From assembly GCF_013359815.1 (NCBI RefSeq), contig NZ_JABMCF010000037.1, positions 62,001 through 126,000 of the forward strand: a stretch of DNA of 64,000 nucleotides, given 5' to 3'. The stretch comes from Curtobacterium flaccumfaciens (GTDB lineage Bacteria > Actinomycetota > Actinomycetes > Actinomycetales > Microbacteriaceae). The notes beneath the pieces were generated by a model, which worked only from the letters and a program-made list of their open reading frames with translations, made no database searches and had not been told where the DNA came from. This document shows, in pieces, positions 54,603 through 62,206 of this stretch (the stretch's first letter is position 1; each line of letters begins with the position of its first letter). The translations under genes and the position numbers were made by a program.

Positions 54603-55004
54603 CGGCTGTCCCTTCGGGGGAACGAGGGTGGGTGGAACGGGGCGGTGGAACTGGTGCGGCACCGACCGCCGTCGGGTCTGCCGCGCGTCCAGGGCCTCCC
54701 GGCCCGGGAACCGACGCCCGTCCTCGGATCAGGCGAGGACGGACGTCGGTGTCGTTGGGCCGAGGGGTTCGGGTACCGGACGGGGTACCGCGGGCTGGCC
54801 CCCGGGGGAGGGGCACGGCGGTCGGTGCAGGAGAAGCCTCACCCGCCGCGGACCACACGGCAACACCCGTCGGACGCTCTTGCGGTTCCCCGCGTGCGGG
54901 GGCACACCGCGCTGCGGTCGCGTGCGGACTCCCGCAACCGCGCGCAGACAGGAGGCCCGGTACCAGCTGGTACCGGGCCTCCCCTCCGTCCTGTGGTGCG
55001 TCTC
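54603..55004. other. 402-bp intergenic region upstream of glmS
   Basis: No gene supported. It holds the glmS promoter region and, at 54951-54982, the type-A palindrome listed separately. The middle part (54740-54900) is GC-rich with short inverted pieces such as GGTACCGG / CCGGGG-type stretches, but no clear operator. Confidence 0.6.
54951..54982. terminator. 32-bp perfect palindrome (type A), after the LuxR gene
   Basis: 54951-54966 and 54967-54982 are exact reverse complements (GGAGGCCCGGTACCAG and its complement). The sequence equals the core of the palindrome at 28083-28114 except for one position in each arm, changed together so pairing is kept. It lies 23 bases past the LuxR stop. Confidence 0.8.
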
Positions 55005-57704
55005 CTACGTGAGGAGCGCGACCAGGTGCGATCGCGACCGCGCGCCGACCTTGCGGTAGATCTGCGTGAGCCGCAGCTCCACCGTGCGCTGCGACATGAA
55101 CAGCGACGAGGCGATCTCGCGGTTGCGGTAGCCCTCGGTGACCTTCTGCACCACCGCACGCTCCTCGGCGGTCAGCGACGTGAGCACCGCTGACGCGTCG
55201 GGAGCGCTGCGCGGCGTCCCGGGGAACGCCGGCGAGAGCACCGGTGCGGACCGGATCGACGACGAGCCCGTGCCGAACTGCGGCATCGCCGCAGCCGGCG
55301 CCGGCGTCACCAGCGGTCGACGCAGGCCGGCCGCCTCGTACGCCGCCGCGGCCGCCGCGCCGAGACGCGGCCGTTCCGCCGGGTTGCCGACCGCGGCCAG
55401 CGCCGCGAACGTGCGAGCTCGCTCGTACTGCGAGTCGTGCGGCTGGAACAGCTCCAGCGCACGGCGACGGGCCGGCTCGCGGGTGGTGTCGTCGGCGACG
55501 AGCGCGAGGCTCCGCGCCAGGACCAGGGCACCCCAGCGCCCGGGCCGGGCGTGGTGGTCCGCCGCCAGGCGGGCCGTGATCGTCCGGGCGTCGTCGATCC
55601 GTCCGAGTCGCACGTACGCCTCGACCAGGTCGCCGAGGTGCCGGAGCACCGCGGGGTTCCGGAGCGACCGACCGATGGCGTCGGCTGCCTCGAGCGCGGT
55701 GGCTGCCTCGTCGAGGCGGCCGTCGAGCAGCAGGACCTTGCCGCGGAGTGCGTGCAGCTTCGCCGTCGCACCCCAGAGCCGACTCGTCGAACGGTGCGCG
55801 AGGCACCGGTCCACGACGTCGAGCGCCTCGGCGGAACGGCCCTCGGCGAAGTGCCGCCACGCGACGGCGATCGCCCGGGAGGGCTCACGCAACCGCTCGG
55901 CGACGGACGAACCGGACTCCCACACGTCGATCGCGCGGAGCGCCTGCCGGAAGTTGCCGGAGCGCACCTCGTTCTCGGACGTCAGGTAGCGGGCCGCCTC
56001 GGTCCACACCGCCGCGGTCTCCTGCCCCCGGGCGAGCACGAGTGCGAACACGCGTCGCGCGCTCCGGTAGCGCTCGCTGATGCTGAGCGCGTGGGCGAGG
56101 AGCAGCAGGGCCGGGTCCGACATCGCCACGAGCTCCGACGTCGCGAGCCCGTCGTGCAGCTCGGTGTCCGGCGGCAGCATGCCGTCCACGGCGGCGATGA
56201 GCTCCCGCGCGGTCGTCGCGATCTCGAGGGTGTGCGCGGACGCCGACCCCTCGAGCGGTTCGATCCGGTGCAGCAGGTCCTTCGCCTGGTCGAGCTCCCA
56301 CGCCTCGGCACGGAAGCACGCCACCATGGCCATCAGCCCGGCGACGGCGTCCACCTCGGCCGGGTCGGTCGCGTCGACGGGGACGAGCAGCTCGTCCGCG
56401 TGCACGGCGTCACCGCTGAGGTACTCGGCCGAGTACTGCAGGCGGAGCCGGCGGACCTCGTTCGGCGTCGTCCGGAACGGACGGAGCGCCGCGAGGTACC
56501 GCGCGGCGAAGCCGAGCAGGCGCTTGCCGAGCATGGCCTCCGCGACCCCGAGGAGCGCGACGTGCTCGTCCTCGGTCCCGCCACCGATGTGCAGGGCACG
56601 CTCGGTCAGCGCGATCGCGGCGTGCACGTTGCCGTCCACGACGTACGACCGTGCGGCCTGGAGCAGTGCGACCACGTCGGGGACGTCGTCGACGAAGCTC
56701 CGGTGCCACGCGGCCGACCGCGGGTCGGTCTCCGCGCTCGCCGTCGCCAGTTCGGCGTGTGCCGCACGACGGTCACGGGCGGGCATCCGCCAGTAGAGCG
56801 CGGAACGCACGAGCGGGTGCCGGACGGTGACGCTCTGCCCGCGGACGGTCGCGAGACCGGCCCCGACCAGGTCGTCCAGCTCGTCGCGGTCCCACGCCGT
56901 GGTCTTCGCGACGGGCACCAGGGCGAGCTTCGCGAGGACGTCCAGATCGCGTCCCGCGGCGGGCCCGAGTGCGAGTGCCGCGATGGCCTCGGTCGTCGGA
57001 GTGGGTCGGAGCGGGAGCACGATCGGCTCCGCGCCGGTGAGCTGCTCCCGGGTGAGCACCGCGAGCTGTTCGCGGAGCGCGCCGGGGTTGCCACCGGTCT
57101 CCTCGGCGAGGACGGCGAGGACGCCGTCGTTCGCCTCTGCCGGTGCCATGGCCCGGGCGAGGACCAGGGCCTCGTCCGACGGCAGCGGTTCGATGCGCAG
57201 GATCGGCAGGGCCGCGAGCGGACCGTCCGAGGGCACCGAGCGGACCGTCGCCACGACGCGCAGGGCGGTGCCCGCGAGTCGTCCGGCGAGGAACGCGATG
57301 AGTTCCTGGCTCTCCGCGTCCATCCGGTCGAGGTCGTCGATGAGGACGAGCGTCGGCGGGAGGGTGAGGGCGTGCACGGCGTCGAGGAAGTCGTGCGCCG
57401 CCGCCAGCCCGGCCGTCACGGCGGCCGCGGTCCCGCCGGCCTGCAGCAGGTGGGCGATGTGCGCGGTCGCTCGGGGGTCGTCGAGCGCGGTGAACAGGGA
57501 GGTCACCCCGGCCAGTGGCCAGCGGGATTCACTCCCGTTGACACCGACCCGGACGACGGGGAGGGAAACGCGGTTCGAGACCGCGTCGAGGACGCTGCTG
57601 CGTCCGGAACCAGGGTCGCCGACCACGACCATCGCGGACTCCCGTGGGAGCACTGCGAGGGTCGCGATCCGGTCGACCTCGAGACGTCGACCGGTGAGTG
57701 CCAT
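55005..57704 (-). CDS. Large LuxR-family regulator with AAA ATPase module (LAL/MalT-like)
   Basis: 899 residues. The N-terminal P-loop reads GDPGSGRSS (29-37), with Arg in place of the usual Walker A Lys. Walker B is LVLIDDLDRM (about 117-126). A long TPR-like helical middle (about 300-780) follows. The C-terminal HTH has LTAEERAVVQKVTEGYRNREIASSLFMSQRTVELRLTQIYRKVGARSR (about 836-890). Such regulators respond to ligands bound by the helical domain. It is divergent from the drug exporter at 58241 and probably controls it. Confidence 0.9.
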   Translation of the reverse strand: MALTGRRLEVDRIATLAVLPRESAMVVVGDPGSGRSSVLDAVSNRVSLPVVRVGVNGSESRWPLAGVTSLFTALDDPRATAHIAHLLQAGGTAAAVTAGLAAAHDFLDAVHALTLPPTLVLIDDLDRMDAESQELIAFLAGRLAGTALRVVATVRSVPSDGPLAALPILRIEPLPSDEALVLARAMAPAEANDGVLAVLAEETGGNPGALREQLAVLTREQLTGAEPIVLPLRPTPTTEAIAALALGPAAGRDLDVLAKLALVPVAKTTAWDRDELDDLVGAGLATVRGQSVTVRHPLVRSALYWRMPARDRRAAHAELATASAETDPRSAAWHRSFVDDVPDVVALLQAARSYVVDGNVHAAIALTERALHIGGGTEDEHVALLGVAEAMLGKRLLGFAARYLAALRPFRTTPNEVRRLRLQYSAEYLSGDAVHADELLVPVDATDPAEVDAVAGLMAMVACFRAEAWELDQAKDLLHRIEPLEGSASAHTLEIATTARELIAAVDGMLPPDTELHDGLATSELVAMSDPALLLLAHALSISERYRSARRVFALVLARGQETAAVWTEAARYLTSENEVRSGNFRQALRAIDVWESGSSVAERLREPSRAIAVAWRHFAEGRSAEALDVVDRCLAHRSTSRLWGATAKLHALRGKVLLLDGRLDEAATALEAADAIGRSLRNPAVLRHLGDLVEAYVRLGRIDDARTITARLAADHHARPGRWGALVLARSLALVADDTTREPARRRALELFQPHDSQYERARTFAALAAVGNPAERPRLGAAAAAAYEAAGLRRPLVTPAPAAAMPQFGTGSSSIRSAPVLSPAFPGTPRSAPDASAVLTSLTAEERAVVQKVTEGYRNREIASSLFMSQRTVELRLTQIYRKVGARSRSHLVALLT

Positions 57705-58240
57705 GACTCACCGGCCTCCGGGTCCGGAGGCGGATGCTGCGAGGAGGGCGTCGGCGAACACGGGGGTCGCTGCGACGGGGCGCACTGAGGCGGACCGGAC
57801 TGCCGCACGGCGGGTGACCGTGGCGGAGTGCGGACGAGCGGCGGCGACTGAGCGCGCGCCGGAACTGTCGTGGATTGGATGCGGTCGACGAGTGTGGGTG
57901 CACTCGGTTCCGCTCGGGAACGATGATGTCATCGTCTGTATCACCCCTCGGGTTAGGGTCTTCGGACGAACACGACCGGTCTGTTCCGCCGTCCGGATCT
58001 AGGGAATCCGAGAGCGTCACGTGACCTGCCGTCTGGAGCACGATAACTCAGGTACCGGCCCGCCGAGCGGACTCGCGTCGACGGATGTCCAGAACCGTGC
58101 CCCCAGTACGGGGGGCCACGAGGGGGGACCGCTCCCGCTCACCGCCGGGCTTCGACGCGTGCCGGTCGGGACCGTCGGAGTCGACCGGGGTACAGCTCTG
58201 TCCGGACCTCGTTCGTCGTCGCAGGTGTAGCCAGGACGGG
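57705..58240. promoter_or_regulatory. Divergent regulatory region of the LuxR regulator and exporter
   Basis: 536 bases without a gene. Inverted repeats that could be regulator sites: ACGATGA-TG-TCATCGT (57920-57935), a 5-bp repeat CGGAT/ATCCG (57994-58010), and a perfect palindrome GTCACGTGAC (58016-58025). TAGGGT at about 57954 on the plus strand is a possible -10 box. AGGA at 58233 precedes the exporter ATG. Confidence 0.5.
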
Positions 58241-59800
58241 ATGTCCAACGCCGAACCGACCGATGCCCGCCTCGATGACCGCACCCGGTGGCGGGCCTTC
58301 GCCGTGTGCGTGGCGGTGGCGGCCCTGACGATCCTCGACCTGTCCAAGGTGAACGTCGGGCTGCCCTCGATCGAGCAGTCCCTCGGGGCCACCAGTTCGT
58401 CGCTCCAGCTCATCGTGGCGGGGTACGCGCTGGCGTTCGGTCTCGCCCTCGTGCCCGCTGGTCGGCTCGGGGACCTGAAGAGCCGGCGCGTCATGTTCAT
58501 CGTGGGGCTCAGCGCGTTCACCGGATCGAGCCTGCTGTGCGCCGTCGCACCGAACATCGAGGTCCTGATCGTCACGCGGATCTTGCAGGGCTTCGCCGCC
58601 GGGATCCAGATGCCCCAGGTCATCGGACTCGTGCAGCAGCTGTTCCGCGGGCCGGAGCGGGGCCGCGCGTTCGGGCTCTTCGGGGCGATGATCGGCATCT
58701 CCACCGCCCTCGGGCCGACCATCGGCGGTGGCCTCATCGCGATCGGCGGCGAGGAGTCCGGCTGGCGGCTGCTGTTCTGGATGAACGTGCCCCTCGGGAT
58801 CGCCGCACTGCTCTTCGCCGTCCGCCTGCTGCCGAAGGGCGCCCAGGGGAAGGCGCAGGACCGTGAACTGGACGTCGTCGGCATCCTGCTGCTCGGCGCC
58901 GCGATCATCACCCTGATGCTGCCGTTCGTCCTGACCAGCGGTGGTGGAGGTTCCGCGACCCGCTGGTTCTGGCTCGTCGGCTTCGCGGTGTTCCTCGTGC
59001 TGTTCGTGCTCTGGGAGCAGCGGTTCAAGCGGCAGGGCAAGTCGCCCGTGGTGCACTTCGAGCTGTTCCGGCTGTCGTCGTACCGCAACGGGCTGTCGAT
59101 CGTCGCCGTCTACTTCGCGGCGCTGCCGGCGTCGTTCCTCATGGTGACGCTGTACCTGCAGGAGGGCCTCGGGCTCTCGCCGCTGTTCGCCGGCATGGTC
59201 AGCATCCCCTTCGCCGCGACGAGTGCTGTGGGCTCCTACATCGGCGGACGGATCGTCGACCGGGTCGGGCGGGCGCTGGTCGTCGCCGGGCTCGGGATGG
59301 TCGTCGTCGGTTTCCTGCTGCTCATGGTCGCCGCCGTCGCCACCCCGCCGGAGGTCACCCCGTGGGCGATGGCGGGCGCGTTCCTGGTCGGCGGACTCGG
59401 TGGCGGGTTCGTGGTGTCGCCGAACCAGACCCTGACCCTGGCCGAGATCCCCGTCGAGCAGTCCGGGGTGGCGGGGTCGATGCAACAGCTCGGGCAGCGT
59501 GTCGGCACCGCGATCGGCACCGCGGTCGCGACGAGCATCTTCTACGGGATCGTGCGGAGCGAGGCGGCGGGCTCGGGTTCCGGTGGGTCCGGCGCTCGTC
59601 TCGACGCGTACCACGACGCGTTCCGCAGCGGCACGACGTTCACGGTGTCGCTGATGGCGCTCGCACTGGTGCTGGCCGGTGCGGACCTGGTGGCGCGACG
59701 TCGGGCGGCGCGGCGGTCGGACGGGGACGCCGAGCACTCGGACGCGGCTGCGGGGTCCGCCGAGCGCACCGGGGCGTCCGGATCCGCCGAGCGGGGCTGA
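58241..59800 (+). CDS. DHA2-family MFS multidrug exporter (EmrB/QacA type)
   Basis: 519 residues, 14 helices expected. Motif features: TILDLSKVNVGLPSIEQSL (helix 1; DHA2 motif with D-x3-VNVALP pattern, here LDLSKVNVGLP), GRLGDLKSRRVMF (motif A), ILQGFAAGIQMP (motif B region) and GPTIGGGLI (motif C, antiporter signature). Gly/Ser-rich and acidic C-terminal tail. Exports drugs or endogenous toxic compounds in exchange for protons. Its likely regulator lies divergently upstream. Confidence 0.92.
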   Translation: MSNAEPTDARLDDRTRWRAFAVCVAVAALTILDLSKVNVGLPSIEQSLGATSSSLQLIVAGYALAFGLALVPAGRLGDLKSRRVMFIVGLSAFTGSSLLCAVAPNIEVLIVTRILQGFAAGIQMPQVIGLVQQLFRGPERGRAFGLFGAMIGISTALGPTIGGGLIAIGGEESGWRLLFWMNVPLGIAALLFAVRLLPKGAQGKAQDRELDVVGILLLGAAIITLMLPFVLTSGGGGSATRWFWLVGFAVFLVLFVLWEQRFKRQGKSPVVHFELFRLSSYRNGLSIVAVYFAALPASFLMVTLYLQEGLGLSPLFAGMVSIPFAATSAVGSYIGGRIVDRVGRALVVAGLGMVVVGFLLLMVAAVATPPEVTPWAMAGAFLVGGLGGGFVVSPNQTLTLAEIPVEQSGVAGSMQQLGQRVGTAIGTAVATSIFYGIVRSEAAGSGSGGSGARLDAYHDAFRSGTTFTVSLMALALVLAGADLVARRRAARRSDGDAEHSDAAAGSAERTGASGSAERG

Positions 59801-59818
59801 CCGGCCCGCCGACCGTGC

Positions 59819-60607
59819 CTACGAGTCGCGGCGGATGACCTCGACGACGGCGTCGTGCACCAGGCCGTTCGAGGCGAGGGCGCTGCCGTGCCACGGCCCG
59901 GGATCGCCGTCGAGCGAGGTGAAGCGGCCACCGGCCTCTTCGACGATGGGGACGAGGGCTGCGATGTCCCAGGGCTTCAGGTCCGGTTCGCCGGCGACGT
60001 CGAGGACGCCCTCGGCCACCATCATGTACGACCACATGTCGCCGTAGGCCCGGGTCCGCCAGACCCGACGCGACAGGTCGACGAGCGGCTCGAGGCGGTC
60101 GTCGTCGTCCCACTGCTGGATGCTGTTGTAGCTCAGGCTCACGTCGGCGAGCTCGGACACCCCGGAGACCCGGAGCGGTCCGTCCAGCGAGAACGCGCCG
60201 GAGCCCTCGGCCGCCCACCAGCGCTTGCCGAGGGCGGGGGCGCTGACGACGCCGAGCACCGGGCGGCCGTCGACCGCGAGCGCGATGAGGGTCGCCCACA
60301 CCGGCACGCCGCGCAGGTAGTTGGCGGTGCCGTCGATCGGGTCGACCACCCACTGGCGGTGTCCTTCGCTGACGGCCTCGGCCCCGGTGTCCGCCGTCGT
60401 CTCCTCGCCGAGGAACGCGTCGTCCGGTCGCTCGGCGGCGAGCCGCTCGCGCAGGGCTCGTTCGACGGCCTGGTCGGCGTCGGTGACGTGCGTGCTGTCG
60501 ACCTTCTTCGTCACGTGCAGGTCGGCGGCACGGAAGCGCTCGAGGCTGATCGCGTCGGCGGTGTCGGCGAGGGAGCGGGCGAAGTCCAGGTCGGCGCTGA
60601 GGTCCAC
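59819..60607 (-). CDS. hisN: Histidinol-phosphatase, inositol monophosphatase family
   Basis: 262 residues from GTG60607. Metal-binding residues Glu68-Glu69 in FLGEET, Asp89 and Asp92 in VVDPIDGTANYLRG and Asp214 in KPWDIAAL. The sequence matches the actinobacterial HisN type, which removes phosphate from L-histidinol phosphate in histidine synthesis. TAGGTT on the minus strand seven bases before the GTG suggests a leaderless mRNA. In relatives it follows rsgA directly; here a membrane protein gene lies between. Confidence 0.9.
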   Translation of the reverse strand: MDLSADLDFARSLADTADAISLERFRAADLHVTKKVDSTHVTDADQAVERALRERLAAERPDDAFLGEETTADTGAEAVSEGHRQWVVDPIDGTANYLRGVPVWATLIALAVDGRPVLGVVSAPALGKRWWAAEGSGAFSLDGPLRVSGVSELADVSLSYNSIQQWDDDDRLEPLVDLSRRVWRTRAYGDMWSYMMVAEGVLDVAGEPDLKPWDIAALVPIVEEAGGRFTSLDGDPGPWHGSALASNGLVHDAVVEVIRRDS

Positions 60608-60626
60608 GTCGCCCAACCTACCGTCG

Positions 60627-61799
60627 CTACGCGGCGACGACCTCTTCTTCCTCGAGCCGGGTGACCTCGCGCTCGCGGGCGATGCGGGTGCGGCGGGCGA
60701 CGAGCCCGTGCACGACGACGCAGAGCAGGAGCGCGGCGGCCAGCCAGAGGGCGAGCGCGAGCGACGACCGGCCGAGCGAGGCGTCCGGGAAGTACTGCAG
60801 GTCCTGCGCGGCCTGCAGCCACGCGGCACCGCTCCAGAAGGTGTGCAGGGCGGCGAAGAACCCGGGCTGGAACGCCGGCTGGAAGATCCCGCCGGACGAC
60901 GTGAAGTTCAGCATCACGAACAGCATCGTGAGGATCGGGGTGGTCCACCGGCCGAGCACGGGGTGCAGCCCGACGCCGAGCGCGACGATGATCGCGTCGT
61001 AGAGCCAGGCGAACAGGAACACCTGCCAGTGGTGGGTGGTGATGACGCCGTAGATCGGTCCGGCGACGATCACACCGATGCCGGCGACGACCCCCGCGGT
61101 GGCGAGCCCGATGACCGCGGTCCACACGGCGCGGAGCTTCGTCGCGACCGAGGCCACGGCGATCGCGGACGCGTACCCGCCGACGCTCAGGGCCACGAGC
61201 AGGAAGAACAGCCCTTGGCCGGTGGTGTCCTGGTCGCCCGTGGGCACGACGTCGACGACCCGGAACGGCACGTGCTGGTCGTAGGCGATCGGCAGGAACA
61301 CCTTCTGCGCGGCGCTCGCGGTGGTCTCCGACGCGGCGGTCGAGACGTAGAGCGTGGCACCCGTCGCCGTCGGCGCGTACACGGCGGCGAGGTCGCGGTC
61401 GCGCACCTGCTGCTCGGCCGCCTTGGTCGAGGCGACGACGTGGGCCACGAGGGCGCCGTCGGACTGGTCGGTCACGGTCTGGGCGAACACCTGGGTGGCC
61501 GCGCCCTGGCCGACGATGCCGACGGGCAGTTCCTGCGGGGCCGGGGCATGGAAGGCGCCGAGGTAGGCCAGGCCCATGCCGGCGGCCAGGAAGAGCGGCA
61601 CGAGGATGTGCGAGGCGAACGTCAGCAGCACGCGACCGAGGCCGGCGGGGCGCAGGACACTGTCGGACCGCTGTGGCTTCGGGGCTCGAGGGGACTTGTG
61701 GGTGGGGGAGTGGTGCGCGTGCGACGTCGTCGTCGTGCTCGGGGACGGGGCGTCGACAGCGGGGGTCGGCGCAAAGTTGTACTTTGCAACTTCAGACAC
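60627..61799 (-). CDS. YhgE/Pip-like (DUF3533, ABC-2 permease superfamily) membrane protein
   Basis: 390 residues from GTG61799, with TACAGT seven bases upstream (leaderless). The cytoplasmic N-terminus is about 45 residues. A first helix is at about 62-84 (LLTFASHILVPLFLAAGMGLAYL). The extracytoplasmic domain (about 90-200) contains the paired strands LPVGIVGQG and AAVYAPTATGATLYV usual for YhgE. Five C-terminal helices follow, with a Glu-rich end (RLEEEEV). Family members include the phage-infection protein Pip and type VII secretion-related EsaA; the exact role is unclear. The first codons overlap a perfect inverted repeat (61771-61787), probably an operator. Confidence 0.8.
   Translation of the reverse strand: MSEVAKYNFAPTPAVDAPSPSTTTTSHAHHSPTHKSPRAPKPQRSDSVLRPAGLGRVLLTFASHILVPLFLAAGMGLAYLGAFHAPAPQELPVGIVGQGAATQVFAQTVTDQSDGALVAHVVASTKAAEQQVRDRDLAAVYAPTATGATLYVSTAASETTASAAQKVFLPIAYDQHVPFRVVDVVPTGDQDTTGQGLFFLLVALSVGGYASAIAVASVATKLRAVWTAVIGLATAGVVAGIGVIVAGPIYGVITTHHWQVFLFAWLYDAIIVALGVGLHPVLGRWTTPILTMLFVMLNFTSSGGIFQPAFQPGFFAALHTFWSGAAWLQAAQDLQYFPDASLGRSSLALALWLAAALLLCVVVHGLVARRTRIAREREVTRLEEEEVVAA
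61771..61787. promoter_or_regulatory. Inverted repeat at the 5' end of the YhgE-like gene
   Basis: GCAAAGT (61771-61777), TGT, ACTTTGC (61781-61787): 7-bp perfect arms, extendable imperfectly. It covers codons 5-10 of the gene, just downstream of the predicted start site. Typical of a TetR-type repressor site; no regulator gene is adjacent. Confidence 0.55.
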
Positions 61800-61940
61800 G
61801 ACCGCAACTGTACAACCCCGATGCGTGCTTGTCGACGCCAGGCTGGTGCCGAGGCGCCGTCCGGTGCGAGCTTGCCCACTCCGTGCGAGGCCCGCGAACC
61901 CGCACGGAGTGCACAACCTCGCACCATTCGTGCGCCCCTC

Positions 61941-61986
61941 GCACGGTGCGAGGTCTGCACGGTGCGAGGTCTGCACGGTGCGAGGG
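61941..61986. repeat. Three tandem 16-bp repeats
   Basis: GCACGGTGCGAGGTCT is repeated at 61941, 61957 and (partly) 61973. Related pieces (GGTGCGAG, CGCACGGAG) occur at 61863-61915. It lies in the 407-bp gene-free stretch 61800-62206 upstream of the YhgE-like gene. Confidence 0.8.
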
Positions 61987-62044
61987 GGCATGGTGCGAGC
62001 AGGCGCCGGAGTAGTCACGACCCACCGCGCGCCGGCGCTCGAGT

Positions 62045-62091
62045 GGTCACGAACTGTCGGTTGCCGCCTGGCCATTCGACAGTTCGTGACC
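62045..62091. repeat. Type-B extragenic palindrome (15-bp arms)
   Basis: GGTCACGAACTGTCG (62045-62059) pairs perfectly with 62077-62091, loop 17 bases. A second, outer, shorter inverted pair GTCACGAC/GTCGTGAC lies near 62014 and 62115. The GAACTGTCG core also occurs in the trmD-map element (5302-5363). Confidence 0.7.
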
Positions 62092-62206
62092 CCTCGACGC
62101 ACACACCGCGGGGTGTCGTGACCAGCCGCCGCCGCCGACCAGCCGCAGCCGCCGACAAGCCACCAGCCGCCGACCACCGGCCGCCACCCCGGCACCGCCC
62201 GCCGGG

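Noticed and set aside
54603-55004. Short reading frames upstream of glmS
   Set aside because: Pro/Arg/Gly-rich with no conserved motif and crossing a terminator palindrome.
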